A DNA stretch of 64,000 bases from an uncultured Litoreibacter sp. (lineage in GTDB: Bacteria > Pseudomonadota > Alphaproteobacteria > Rhodobacterales > Rhodobacteraceae): NCBI GenBank assembly GCA_947493265.1, contig CANLQL010000003.1:688485-752484 (forward strand), given 5' to 3'. Positions 36,598 to 44,789 of the stretch are shown here, piece after piece (the first letter of the stretch is position 1; every line of letters starts with the position of its first letter). Below the pieces are notes generated by a model. The model made no database searches. It saw only the letters and a program-made list of their open reading frames with translations, and was not told the origin of the DNA. The position numbers and the translations under genes are program-made.

Positions 36598-37256
36598 CAG
36601 GTTTCTCCTTTTGCGTCAGGAATAGATGGTAATTTGAGGCCCTTAAAGGGGGGGAAATCGCGATAGCGTTTCTGTCGTTCGCTGAGGCTTTCGTCTGGTT
36701 CGTCCTGTGCTGCCAGAAGTTTGCCGCGAGGCACGATATAGCTTGAAATTGTGCGCCTTGGTTGCGGCTCCCAAGTTAGGTTGAACGCCGCAAGCTTTGG
36801 GAAATACCACTGTTCTGAATAGGGGAGATGATCATGGATCCACCATGCCAGATCGCGCCAATCACGGCCCTGCGCATATTGATCGGCAAACCACGGGATC
36901 ACAATCGATGCGCCACCGATGCGGGCATCGCCCTGCCCGCGGTCCCAGATATGGCATTCTCCGGGATAGTCGTTGCGCGCGCAGTTTAGCCGGTTTTCGT
37001 TACCGTATCGGTTCAAATCGGGTGATCTGTAGCCGGACCGGACGGTCACTTGGCCGAAAGTTTCGTGCATCGGGTCAAGCAGCTGCGTGCAGAATTCCCG
37101 CCCAACATCGATACAAAGATCAGGGTTTTCGGGAATATTCGGGATGCCATGAAAGGCACTAATTTCTGAGTATAGAAAATCGCGCATGAAGAAGTATTTC
37201 GACAGCCGCGTGCGACCGAAGGTTTCCAAACTCCACATGGATTTTGGCGTCCGCAT
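36597..37256 (-). CDS. Conserved protein with peptidase-M15-like segment
   Basis: A 219-residue cytoplasmic protein. It contains VRSGYRSPDLNRYGNENRLN followed by a HIWD segment, a pattern recalling M15 D-Ala-D-Ala carboxypeptidases, but the full zinc-ligand set was not identified, so activity is doubtful. The C-terminal part (WWIHDHLPYSEQWYFPKLAAFNLTW, PRGKLL) is conserved in Rhodobacterales proteins I recall without function. The start at MRTPKSMW is the best of several; its ribosome site is close to the ATG. It overlaps the SDR gene by 1 nt. Confidence 0.65.
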   Translation of the reverse strand: MRTPKSMWSLETFGRTRLSKYFFMRDFLYSEISAFHGIPNIPENPDLCIDVGREFCTQLLDPMHETFGQVTVRSGYRSPDLNRYGNENRLNCARNDYPGECHIWDRGQGDARIGGASIVIPWFADQYAQGRDWRDLAWWIHDHLPYSEQWYFPKLAAFNLTWEPQPRRTISSYIVPRGKLLAAQDEPDESLSERQKRYRDFPPFKGLKLPSIPDAKGET

Positions 37257-37263
37257 CGTCCTG

Positions 37264-37698
37264 TCAGTGCCCGATCCAGCGAAACCCGCCATCTTCGCGC
37301 AAGGGCGAAAACGGGTTGAAAGCCACTTCCCACACATGGCCGTCGGGGTCCGCAAAATAACCGTGATGACCGCCCCAGAAGACATCTTGTGCCTCTTTCA
37401 GCACTTTGCCGCCCGCGGCTTTCACAGCGTCAAGGATCGGGGCCACGTCTTCCTTGCGGCGCACATTGTGGCCTAAGGAAACACCTGAGAAGCCACCGAT
37501 CTCGGCCACGTCGATCCCAAGCTCGTCTGCCAATCCGGTTTTCGGGTAAAGCCCTAAGGTCTGGCCGATCAGATCAAAGGCAATCACGCCGTCCTGGCTT
37601 TCGACACGTGTCCAGCCGAGAGCTTCGTAAAACTCTGCGGCGCGGTCCATATCTTCGACGGCCAAGGTGATCAGGCTGACGCGTTGGTCCATTTTCAA
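37264..37698 (-). CDS. VOC/glyoxalase family protein
   Basis: A 144-residue vicinal-oxygen-chelate protein: VSLITLAVEDMDRAAEFYEALGW at the start and GYFADPDGHVWEVAFNPF at the end, with the second metal Glu replaced or shifted. Such proteins include glyoxalases, dioxygenases and antibiotic-binding proteins; the role is unknown. It overlaps the upstream hydrolase stop by 4 nt. Confidence 0.85.
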   Translation of the reverse strand: MKMDQRVSLITLAVEDMDRAAEFYEALGWTRVESQDGVIAFDLIGQTLGLYPKTGLADELGIDVAEIGGFSGVSLGHNVRRKEDVAPILDAVKAAGGKVLKEAQDVFWGGHHGYFADPDGHVWEVAFNPFSPLREDGGFRWIGH

Positions 37699-38675
37699 AC
37701 TCCCTTGATCCAGTCTATCATCGTCTGAATTGTTTTGTCGGTTTGACTGGGGCTGCGGATATCCCCGGTCATCACATGGCGCAGCGGGTCGTCACCAGGG
37801 TTTGCCACCGGGTTGACGATCGTGACGTCCCCACCCCAGCGACCCGCAATTTTCTGGGTTACTTCCGGGGCCACAACCCGGTCCTCAGTTGAGAAGTAAA
37901 ACAGCGCCGGGATATCGACCTTACTATAGTCCAACAATACAGCATATTTCACCAGTGCCGCCATCGGGATGAGCGCGCGGGTCGGATAGCGCAGGGTCCA
38001 ATACGTGCCATGAGCTGCGTTCACAGGCTCGAAGCTGCGATCCGGCCCAACGATCAAGGGCACCCAAAGCCGGGAAAACGGCCAGGTCAGCAAATCCGCA
38101 CCGGGGCTGCCCACCCCGAAATTGGGGGAGACGAAGATGATCCCTGCAATCTGTTCGGACAAACCGGGATCGGTGGCGGCAATTGCAGCCAAGGTGCCGC
38201 CAGTTGATGTGGCAATGACCACGACCTGTTTGCCAAGCCTGCGCCCAATGGCCAAAGCTTCGGCGGCATCTTCCAGCCAATCCCCAGCACGAGCCGCCGC
38301 AAGCGCGTTTCCGTCAAGCCCGTGCCCTGTCAGACGGGTAAAGAACAGGTTTGCCTGCAAAGCTTCGGCGACTTTCTCGGGCACCGGGCTGATTTCGGGC
38401 GCGCTGGCGGAATAGCCATGCAGATACACGACCGACAAATCAGTCTGCGCCCCACGTGCGCCTGCCCAAAGGATACGCTTTTCCGCCCCTTTCGGGATAT
38501 CCGGATAGCCTGCCTCGACCGAGATCAGATACGCGTCCAAATCAACTGGCAGGGACGCGGCGTCAAACTCAATCTCACGGTCGACAGGCTCCCGTGGGGC
38601 CCACAGCCAGAACGCAGCTGCGAGGGCCAGAATGACCAGAGGAACCCGGCCAATGATCCAGCCAAACCGCTGCAT
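37695..38675 (-). CDS. Membrane-anchored alpha/beta hydrolase (lysophospholipase-like)
   Basis: A 326-residue protein with an N-terminal hydrophobic anchor (LVILALAAAFWLWAP) and an alpha/beta hydrolase domain. The nucleophile elbow is ATSTGGTLAA near residues 158-167; LHGYSAS is the oxyanion region; FYFSTEDRVVAPE supplies the acid and DPLRHVMTGD the histidine. Lipid esters are likely substrates, by family. The ATG overlaps the stop of the preceding hydrolase gene (TGATG). Confidence 0.82.
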   Translation of the reverse strand: MQRFGWIIGRVPLVILALAAAFWLWAPREPVDREIEFDAASLPVDLDAYLISVEAGYPDIPKGAEKRILWAGARGAQTDLSVVYLHGYSASAPEISPVPEKVAEALQANLFFTRLTGHGLDGNALAAARAGDWLEDAAEALAIGRRLGKQVVVIATSTGGTLAAIAATDPGLSEQIAGIIFVSPNFGVGSPGADLLTWPFSRLWVPLIVGPDRSFEPVNAAHGTYWTLRYPTRALIPMAALVKYAVLLDYSKVDIPALFYFSTEDRVVAPEVTQKIAGRWGGDVTIVNPVANPGDDPLRHVMTGDIRSPSQTDKTIQTMIDWIKGV

Positions 38676-39421
38676 CACACCCGCGCCAAGATGTTTTCGA
38701 TCGCATTTTCGATGATCGAAAGCTCTTCAGGTTCGGAAAACCGATGATCCGCACCTTTCTGCAGGGTCAGTCGCATATCAGGACCCGTCGCGTGATCCAG
38801 CAGCCTGAGAGCCACTGACATCTCCACGTCTTCATCGTCTGTCCCTTGTAAGAACCTTACCGGGAATGGCAGGTCCAAAGGAGAACGGAGGACCAGTTGA
38901 TCGCGCCCTTCTTCGATGAGGCGTTTGGTGATCGTGTATGGCTGCCCGTAGTCAGACGGCATCTCCACCTGGCCGTTTTCTTCGAGTTCTTGCTTCTGCG
39001 CATCCGTGAACCAGCCCCACATGCTGTCTTCGGTAAAGTCAGGTGCGGCGGCGATGGTTACCATGCCAGCGATCCGGTCGGGGATTTGCTTGGCCATCAG
39101 CAAAGACATCCAGCCCCCCATGGACGAGCCCACCAATATTTGCGGGCCTTCGGTCAGCGACGTAATCGCAGCTTTCGCGTCCGCGGCCCAGTCGCCGATG
39201 CTTCCATCCGCAAACTTTTCGCTCGATTGGCCGTGACCTGAGTAATCAAAGCGCAGGAATGCGCGGCCAGACTTCTTGGCATAATCTTCCAAAAAGACCG
39301 CCTTCGTACCCTCCATGTCTGAGGCGAACCCCCCAAGAAAAACCACGCCTGGCCCCGTGCCTTCGGTCTTGTGGTAGGCGATCCGCCTGCCCTGTTCGGT
39401 GTCCAGAAATTTCGCGTCCAT
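38675..39421 (-). CDS. Alpha/beta hydrolase, ABHD10-like
   Basis: A 248-residue cytoplasmic hydrolase resembling the mitochondrial ABHD10 thioesterase group. The nucleophile elbow is VGSSMGGWMSLL near residues 96-107, the early FLGGFASDMEGTKA is the oxyanion region, and GADHRFSEPEEL carries the histidine. It is the first gene of the minus-strand operon 39421-33354, divergent from the ArsR-SRPBCC gene. Confidence 0.85.
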   Translation of the reverse strand: MDAKFLDTEQGRRIAYHKTEGTGPGVVFLGGFASDMEGTKAVFLEDYAKKSGRAFLRFDYSGHGQSSEKFADGSIGDWAADAKAAITSLTEGPQILVGSSMGGWMSLLMAKQIPDRIAGMVTIAAAPDFTEDSMWGWFTDAQKQELEENGQVEMPSDYGQPYTITKRLIEEGRDQLVLRSPLDLPFPVRFLQGTDDEDVEMSVALRLLDHATGPDMRLTLQKGADHRFSEPEELSIIENAIENILARV

Positions 39422-39508
39422 CGCAAATCATCTCCCGTCTTTTTCTCAAACTACAGGATCGCCGGGCCATTGTAACCAGCGGGAATCTCTGGATTTTGCA
39501 AATTTTTA

Positions 39509-39549
39509 ACGTGACCATCTTGTCACGTGTCTATTTAGTCACCTATAAT
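39509..39549 (+). promoter_or_regulatory. Promoter and operator of the ArsR-SRPBCC gene, leaderless
   Basis: TTGTCA (39520-39525) and the perfect -10 TATAAT (39544-39549) are 18 bp apart. The expected transcription start falls on or next to the A of the ATG at 39557, and no Shine-Dalgarno exists between. The dyad ACGTGAC-N6-GTCACGT (39509-39528) overlaps the -35, the expected place for an ArsR-type repressor; a third GTCAC half-site is at 39538-39542. Confidence 0.75.
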
Positions 39550-39556
39550 CGATTCT

Positions 39557-40303
39557 ATGGACACGATCTTCAAAGCCCTAAACGATCCGGCACGCCGCGA
39601 TATTCTTGACAGCCTGCGCAAGAATGACGGTCAAAGCCTGACAGATCTGGAACCCCAGTTTGAGATGACCCGTTTCGGCGTCATGAAGCACTTGGGCGTT
39701 CTGGAAGACGCGGGGTTGGTCGTGTCCAAAAAATCGGGGCGCTTCAAATATCACTATTTGAACGCCCTCCCCCTTCAGGAGGTCATCGATCGCTGGATCG
39801 AACCGTTGCTCGCGAAGCCTGCCGCGCGGGGCCTTCTGGATCTCAAAAACTCACTAGAAGGAGACAGTGAAATGACCGCCAAACCTGATTTCATGATGGA
39901 AACCTATATCCGCTGTACACAAGACGCGTTGTGGAGCGCACTGACCTCGGCGGACGAGGCCCCGAATTTCCATTTCATGGCCACACGCATTGAGCGTGAG
40001 GGCAACACGCTGACCTACTATACGCCGGACGACAATGTGATGCTGATCTGCACCGAGACGGAGCTTGAACCAAAAACCCGCATCGCCGCCACGTTTGAGC
40101 CGAAATGGGAAGGGCCTGATATGGCCAAGTCACGGTTTGAGTATCTGATCGATCCGCAAGGTCCGCTGTGCAAACTGACGCTTGCGCATTACGACCTGCC
40201 AGCCGGGCAAGAAGGCGCAGCGGATGGCTGGAACCGGATGTTGTCTGGCCTGAAGACGTATCTGGAAACAGATGCACCCGCGAAATTCGGGTTCGGAGGC
40301 TGA
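39557..40303 (+). CDS. ArsR-type regulator fused to SRPBCC (AHSA1-like) domain
   Basis: A 248-residue fusion. Residues 1-95 are an ArsR winged helix (MDTIFKALNDPARRDILDSL, then FEMTRFGVMKHLGVLEDAGLV) without an obvious metal-binding cysteine cluster. Residues 105-245 form an SRPBCC/AHSA1-type hydrophobic-ligand pocket (METYIRCTQDALWSALTSAD, FEYLIDPQGPLCKLTLAHYD). The architecture suggests a repressor controlled by a small hydrophobic molecule. It is divergent from the hydrolase operon, which it may also control. The transcript is probably leaderless. Confidence 0.88.
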   Translation: MDTIFKALNDPARRDILDSLRKNDGQSLTDLEPQFEMTRFGVMKHLGVLEDAGLVVSKKSGRFKYHYLNALPLQEVIDRWIEPLLAKPAARGLLDLKNSLEGDSEMTAKPDFMMETYIRCTQDALWSALTSADEAPNFHFMATRIEREGNTLTYYTPDDNVMLICTETELEPKTRIAATFEPKWEGPDMAKSRFEYLIDPQGPLCKLTLAHYDLPAGQEGAADGWNRMLSGLKTYLETDAPAKFGFGG

Positions 40304-40304
40304 C

Positions 40305-40733
40305 ATGGAATTTCCAACTGAACTTGGCATTCTGACCTGCCTGTCGCTTCTCGCGGCCTCACTGTGGATCCCCTATATCGTCGGCGTCAATACTGCGCCC
40401 GCTGGAAGCTTGCCCGCAGATGCGCCGGACGGGTTTACGCGACCACCTAATCCAGCTTTGCATCGCCCTTGGGTTCATCGCGCGTTTCGGGCCCATCTGA
40501 ACTTGCTGGAACAGTTCTTGCCCTTCGCCGTGATCGTTTTGGTCCTAGACCGGGTTGGTGGGTTCAATACCCTGACCTATTGGAGCTGCATCGCGTTCTT
40601 TTGGCTGCGGGTGGCGCATGCTATCGGCTACATCACGGCTTGGGCAAAGTTCCCTGTCCGTCCGATAATCTTTACCTTGGGATGGGTTTGCATTCTGATC
40701 CTCGGGTCCCAGGTCTTTATGGCCCGCATGTAA
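40305..40733 (+). CDS. MAPEG family membrane protein
   Basis: A 142-residue four-helix membrane protein of the MAPEG type (glutathione S-transferase/leukotriene-synthase-like superfamily). The segment ALHRPWVHRAFRAHLNLLEQFLPF is typical. Start ATG is 1 nt after the stop of the ArsR-SRPBCC gene with GGAGG 6 nt ahead, so the two are cotranslated. A strong terminator follows. Confidence 0.85.
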   Translation: MEFPTELGILTCLSLLAASLWIPYIVGVNTAPAGSLPADAPDGFTRPPNPALHRPWVHRAFRAHLNLLEQFLPFAVIVLVLDRVGGFNTLTYWSCIAFFWLRVAHAIGYITAWAKFPVRPIIFTLGWVCILILGSQVFMARM

Positions 40734-40765
40734 GCGCCGCCGATCAGCACAGTGATTTGAAACCA

Positions 40766-40795
40766 AAAAGGGCGGCCTATGGGAGCCGCCCTTTT
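40766..40795. terminator. Bidirectional rho-independent terminator
   Basis: AAAAGGGCGGC and GCCGCCCTTTT form an 11-bp perfect stem with an 8-nt loop and A/T tracts on both sides. It ends the ArsR-SRPBCC/MAPEG unit and also the minus-strand 82-residue gene. Confidence 0.92.
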
Positions 40796-40815
40796 GTCAT
40801 GAAGTCTGATTGCTT

Positions 40816-41064
40816 CTAGCCGCTCACATACGCGCCTGTTTTTGGGCGGTAGAAGACCTTTTGGTTGTGAATACGCCCCAAAAGATCGGCGGTTTGGTCC
40901 AGATCACGGTCAATTTCTGCCAAGCCAACGCCTTCGATATTCGCGCCCTCAACGGCCACACGCGACCGGCGTGTTGACAGATCGCGCTGGCGATCACGGA
41001 GCGAGGCTTCGATCATTTCAATGTCCGAAATGTCCAATTCAAAGTTCGAATTATAACGGGGCAT
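40816..41064 (-). CDS. Conserved hypothetical protein
   Basis: An 82-residue, highly charged protein (MPRYNSNFELDISDIEMIEASLRDRQRDLS...) with a predicted helical hairpin and no membrane helix. I recognise similar small proteins in Roseobacters, without known function. It faces thrS divergently with 190 bp between, in which CTCAATTTG occurs twice. Confidence 0.7.
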   Translation of the reverse strand: MPRYNSNFELDISDIEMIEASLRDRQRDLSTRRSRVAVEGANIEGVGLAEIDRDLDQTADLLGRIHNQKVFYRPKTGAYVSG

Positions 41065-41255
41065 AGCATCCTCAATTTGTTTTTGCGATTGCTCAATTTG
41101 ATTCTCTAATCACTATTTACCGAGCGTCGCTGCACTTGCCAATGGTCAAAAGCGCGCACCCTGCCCTTGACGCCGGACCCAAGCCCCGCCAAAAGGCTCA
41201 GACATAACTTGCAACCGGGCGTTCCGTGGGCGCCAAACCGACGAGGAGCCGACTT

Positions 41256-43214
41256 ATGGCCCAGATTTCCCTGACATTTCCTGACGGCAACGCGCGTTCC
41301 TACGACGCGGGCGTCACACCTGCCGAAGTTGCAGCCTCCATCGCGACATCGCTGGCGAAAAAGGCGATTTCCGCGCAAGTGGATGGCACGCATTGGGACC
41401 TGCAATGGCCCATCGAAAAAGACGCCGCCATCGCGATCAACACCATGAAAGAAGAAGCCCCGGCGCTGGAGCTGATCCGCCACGATCTGGCGCATATCAT
41501 GGCCCGTGCGGTACAGGCGATCTGGCCTGACGTGAAGGTCACAATCGGCCCAGTGATTGAAAACGGCTGGTATTATGACTTTGACCGGGCTGAGCCGTTT
41601 ACGCCGGAAGACCTCGGACTGATCGAAAAAAAGATGAAAGAAATCATCAATCTGCGGGACCCTGTTCGCACAGAAGTCTGGGAGCGCGCGCGCGCAATCA
41701 AGCATTACGAAGATCTGGGCGAGCCCTATAAGGTGGAATTGATCGATGCGATCCCCGGTGACGAACCGCTGCGGATGTATTGGCATGGTGATTGGCAGGA
41801 TCTGTGCCGCGGTCCGCATTTGCAGCACACAGGCCAAGTACCTGCTGACGCGTTCAAGCTGATGTCGGTGGCCGGTGCCTATTGGCGCGGCGACAGCAAA
41901 CGCGCGATGCTTCAGCGTATCTACGGTGTGGCTTTCCAAAACAAGGAAGGTCTCAAACAGCATCTGCACTTCCTTGAAGAAGCCGAAAAGCGCGATCACC
42001 GTAAACTGGGCCGTGAGATGAACCTGTTTCATATGCAGGAAGAAGCACCGGGTCAGGTATTCTGGCACCCCGGCGGCTGGACTGTCTACACAGAGCTTCA
42101 GGACTACATGCGTCGCCAACAGCGCGCGGGTGGCTATGTCGAAGTGAACACACCGCAAGTCGTAGACCGCCGGCTGTGGGAAGCCTCCGGGCATTGGGAA
42201 AAGTATCAAGAAAACATGTTTATCGTCGAAGTGGACGAAGAACATGCACGCGAAAAGGCGATCAATGCCTTGAAGCCGATGAACTGCCCCTGCCACGTGC
42301 AGATCTTCAATGTTGGTTTGAAGTCTTACCGCGATCTGCCGATCCGCATGGCGGAATTTGGCAGCTGTAACCGGTATGAACCATCAGGTGCGCTGCACGG
42401 GATCATGCGGGTGCGTGGCTTCACACAAGATGATGGTCACATCTTCTGCCGCGAAGATCAGATCGAGTCTGAAACAGCCGTCTACATCAACTTCCTGACC
42501 GAGATTTACGAAGATCTGGGTTTTGAAAAGTTCCGGGTGAAATTCTCTGACCGGCCAGAAACGCGCGCTGGGTCTGACGAGGTTTGGGATAAGGCCGAAG
42601 ACGCGCTTCTTTCTGCCACACGCAAAGCCGGGATTGAACCTGAGTTGAACCCCGGCGAAGGGGCGTTCTATGGCCCAAAACTGGAATTTGTGCTGACCGA
42701 CGCGATTGGTCGGGACTGGCAATGCGGCACGCACCAGGTGGATTTTGTCCTGCCAGAACGCCTGGACGCCAATTACATCGGCGAAGACGGCGCGAAACAT
42801 CGCCCAGTGATGTTGCACCGCGCCACGTTAGGCAGTTTTGAACGGTTCATCGGCATCCTGATCGAAGAACATGCGGGCAAGCTGCCCTTCTGGCTGGCGC
42901 CGCGGCAGGTTGTGGTCGCCTCCATCATCTCGGAGGCGGATGACTACGTGCTGGAAACCGTCGCCAAGTTGAAAGCTGCAGGCATCCGGGCCGAAGCCGA
43001 CATTCGCAACGAAAAGATCAACTACAAAGTGCGCGAGCATTCTGTCGGCAAAGTGCCAGTGATCCTGGCGGTCGGCAAAAAGGAAGTCGAAGACGGCACC
43101 GTAACGGTTCGCCGACTTGGGGAAAAGCAGACGTCGGTCATCGATCTGGACGCTTTGATCCCCGATCTGGCCGCGGATGCGACGCCGCCCGATATCGCGC
43201 GCCGCTCGGCCTGA
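41256..43214 (+). CDS. thrS: Threonyl-tRNA synthetase
   Basis: A 652-residue class II synthetase. Domains in order: TGS (1-65), the editing domain with the [12 protein letters not shown] and HLQH-type segments (about 70-230), the catalytic core (zinc-binding cysteine in NCPCHVQIF, motif 2 [20 protein letters not shown], motif 3 [15 protein letters not shown]) and the anticodon-binding domain ([16 protein letters not shown] onward). The start has GAGGAG 8 nt upstream of MAQISLTF. It ends 3 nt from the convergent ArsC-like gene. Confidence 0.98.
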   Translation: MAQISLTFPDGNARSYDAGVTPAEVAASIATSLAKKAISAQVDGTHWDLQWPIEKDAAIAINTMKEEAPALELIRHDLAHIMARAVQAIWPDVKVTIGPVIENGWYYDFDRAEPFTPEDLGLIEKKMKEIINLRDPVRTEVWERARAIKHYEDLGEPYKVELIDAIPGDEPLRMYWHGDWQDLCRGPHLQHTGQVPADAFKLMSVAGAYWRGDSKRAMLQRIYGVAFQNKEGLKQHLHFLEEAEKRDHRKLGREMNLFHMQEEAPGQVFWHPGGWTVYTELQDYMRRQQRAGGYVEVNTPQVVDRRLWEASGHWEKYQENMFIVEVDEEHAREKAINALKPMNCPCHVQIFNVGLKSYRDLPIRMAEFGSCNRYEPSGALHGIMRVRGFTQDDGHIFCREDQIESETAVYINFLTEIYEDLGFEKFRVKFSDRPETRAGSDEVWDKAEDALLSATRKAGIEPELNPGEGAFYGPKLEFVLTDAIGRDWQCGTHQVDFVLPERLDANYIGEDGAKHRPVMLHRATLGSFERFIGILIEEHAGKLPFWLAPRQVVVASIISEADDYVLETVAKLKAAGIRAEADIRNEKINYKVREHSVGKVPVILAVGKKEVEDGTVTVRRLGEKQTSVIDLDALIPDLAADATPPDIARRSA

Positions 43215-43217
43215 GGG

Positions 43218-43541
43218 TTATCCCAAAAGGGCGGCCTGCACGTCTTTGGTCCAGCCAAGATGCAGATTGCCATCGTCGATCACCGGGCGCTTCATCAGCG
43301 TCGGGTGATCTGCCAATTGCTGCAGCGGGTCTGCCGCACGGGCCGCATCGTCCATGTCGCGCCACGTGGTTGAGCGGGTGTTGACCAGCGCCGCGCCAAA
43401 GGCTGCGTGAAACCGTGCGAGGTCTTGCGGTGCAAGCGGGGTTGCCCGCACATCGATGAAGTCGACCTCGTGGCCCGCGGCCTCCAGCTGTTTTTGTGCC
43501 TTGCGACACGTGTCGCACGCCTTCAATCCATAAAGTTTCAT
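43218..43541 (-). CDS. ArsC/Spx family protein, YffB-like
   Basis: A 107-residue thioredoxin-fold protein: MKLYGLKACDTCRKAQKQLE with Cys-x2-Cys at the active-site position, and TLMKRPVIDDGNLHLGWT near the C-terminus. This is the YffB branch of the ArsC family, whose members are glutathione-dependent thiol reductases rather than proven arsenate reductases. No ars operon is present. Confidence 0.88.
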   Translation of the reverse strand: MKLYGLKACDTCRKAQKQLEAAGHEVDFIDVRATPLAPQDLARFHAAFGAALVNTRSTTWRDMDDAARAADPLQQLADHPTLMKRPVIDDGNLHLGWTKDVQAALLG

Positions 43542-43865
43542 CTCGTGTCCTCTCTTGCGCGCCTACCCAAGGGCGGCGGATACATCCTGTTTGTCGCCTG
43601 CGTTTTTGCCCTGATGAATATTCCGGCACGCGGGGCGACGCTTGCGCGGAAAACCGCAAAATTCCGCCGAATTCAACCTATTTCGCTGGATTTAGGGCTC
43701 AAAAAGTAACTTTTCATTGTAGTTTTACAAAAACAGACTATGTGCGGAATTGTGACGAAAGACTTTTACGGCCCGCTACTTCCCTTACGGCAGTCGGACT
43801 AACAAAGTGACTGCTGCACCACACCGCCGCATAATGTGGGCGGACACTACTTAGGAGATACGGGA
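43542..43865. other. Intergenic region with cold-shock leader
   Basis: A 324-bp gap between the ArsC-like gene and the cold-shock gene. The only structure I see is a GC stem (CCGCC/GGCGG) around 43826-43842, just before the cold-shock ribosome site AGGAG. Its long AT-rich middle could hold the cold-shock promoter and untranslated leader. No convincing ORF. Confidence 0.4.
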
Positions 43866-44075
43866 ATGGCCACCGGCACCGTAAAATGGTTTAACACCAC
43901 CAAAGGCTTCGGCTTTATTGCACCAGATGATGGTGGAAAAGACGTGTTTGTTCATATTTCTGCTGTTGAGCGGGCGGGTCTGACCGGTCTGCGCGACGAC
44001 CAGAAAATTCAGTATGAGATGATCGAAGGCCGCGACGGACGCCAGTCCGCAGGCGACCTTGTCGCGCTTGACTGA
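43866..44075 (+). CDS. Cold-shock protein, CspA family
   Basis: A 69-residue single cold-shock domain with both RNA-binding motifs: KGFGFIAP (RNP1) and DVFVHIS (RNP2). It melts RNA secondary structure as an RNA chaperone. The ATG follows AGGAG by 9 nt. A long upstream gap may contain a regulated leader, as is common in csp genes. A terminator follows. Confidence 0.96.
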   Translation: MATGTVKWFNTTKGFGFIAPDDGGKDVFVHISAVERAGLTGLRDDQKIQYEMIEGRDGRQSAGDLVALD

Positions 44076-44112
44076 GACATAGCCGCCTGAACCAGGCATC
44101 GTAAAATTTGCG

Positions 44113-44143
44113 AACGGCCGCCCTGCCAAGGGTTGGCCGTTTT
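44113..44143 (+). terminator. Terminator after the cold-shock gene
   Basis: AACGGCC and GGCCGTT form a stem that continues through CCC/GGG with a 6-nt loop and small bulges, followed by TTTTG. It starts 37 nt after the stop codon. Confidence 0.75.
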
Positions 44144-44190
44144 GTGTTTTTTGCGCTCAGGGCCGGGGTCAGGCCCCGGGTAAATCCCCT

Positions 44191-44241
44191 GTCGGACTTG
44201 CGTCGGATTTGCGTCGGACTTCTGTCGGACTTCTGTCGGAC
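44191..44241. repeat. 11-bp tandem repeat, about 4.6 copies
   Basis: Head-to-tail units GTCGGACTTGC, GTCGGATTTGC, GTCGGACTTCT, GTCGGACTTCT and a partial GTCGGAC. An 11-bp period equals one helical turn. It lies 48 bp beyond the 3' end of the small lipoprotein gene and next to a 6-bp GC stem (44163-44179). Confidence 0.9.
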
Positions 44242-44288
44242 CCCAACGGGCGGTGGGCACCGATTGCGTTAACCTTTGCCCGAGCGGG

Positions 44289-44435
44289 TTAGCGGGAATA
44301 TCCGCCGCCGCCGCCGTCCTCACTTTTGTCCCCGAAGTCGCCCGTTCCTTCGTTCTGCCCAAAGGGCCCGGCACAGGCGGCGAGCGTCGCGACACAGATG
44401 AAAATTGCACAGGTTTTGAGAAATGGTGAGAGCAT
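44289..44435 (-). CDS. Small lipoprotein, 48 residues
   Basis: An ORF too short for routine calling. The ATG is preceded by AGGAGG 7 nt upstream. Residues 1-20 form a lipoprotein signal (MLSPFLKTCAIFICVATLAA) with the lipobox TLAAC at Cys21. The short mature part is acidic and ends in a Gly-rich GGGGGYSR. Signal, lipobox and ribosome site together make it convincing. Function unknown; entericidin-like small lipoproteins are a possible comparison. A -10-like TATACT lies about 37 nt upstream of the ATG on the minus strand. Confidence 0.72.
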   Translation of the reverse strand: MLSPFLKTCAIFICVATLAACAGPFGQNEGTGDFGDKSEDGGGGGYSR

Positions 44436-44483
44436 AATACGCCTCCTAACTGACTACTGAAATGTGGGCAGTATAGCACAGTT

Positions 44484-44789
44484 TTGAGTTGTGCGGCAGG
44501 GTGCGGCCTCGCAGCCTTTAATGACCCGGGGGATTGGCTGCGTCTGGGGAGTAATCCGGGGGAAGGTTTAGGGCGTTCGCCCCGACGTCACGAATGCAGG
44601 GGTTTTGGGGGGCCGTTCCGCGCTGCAAAGCCGCGCTTTAGGCAGAGCCCCGGGGGCGGAGAAGCAGATTTGATCCAGACATTTGGAGCGCCAGCGCCCG
44701 AACCGAGGGGTGGGCGAGAAGCGCCCGCCCCGTGGGGGCGGTTCGGGCGCTGCCTAATCGGGGATTAGGTCGAATTCAACGCAAATACA
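44484..44789. other. GC-rich structured intergenic block beside the reverse transcriptase
   Basis: About 300 bp with no credible gene. Its right end has two adjoining perfect inverted repeats: AGCGCCCGAACCG / CGGTTCGGGCGCT (44693-44705 and 44739-44751) enclosing smaller GC hairpins, then CCTAATC-GGG-GATTAGG (44753-44769), 20 nt beyond the reverse-transcriptase stop. This could be a terminator region, a Rhodobacterales intergenic repeat or a structured RNA. Confidence 0.6.

Noticed and set aside
41106-42296. 396-codon open frame on the minus strand inside thrS
   Set aside because: It lies fully opposite the clearly conserved thrS and its translation resembles no family; it reflects codon bias of the real gene.
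44191-44241. CRISPR-like array
   Set aside because: Units are 11 bp head to tail with no spacers and no cas genes nearby.
44484-44768. 94-codon plus-strand frame in the GC-rich block
   Set aside because: Low-complexity translation rich in Gly, Arg and Pro, with no ribosome site, spanning perfect palindromes.
44484-44789. Retron msr/msd RNA for the reverse transcriptase
   Set aside because: Retron RNA normally precedes the RT gene, and no conserved retron stem layout or branching guanosine could be identified here; the block is GC-rich host-like DNA.
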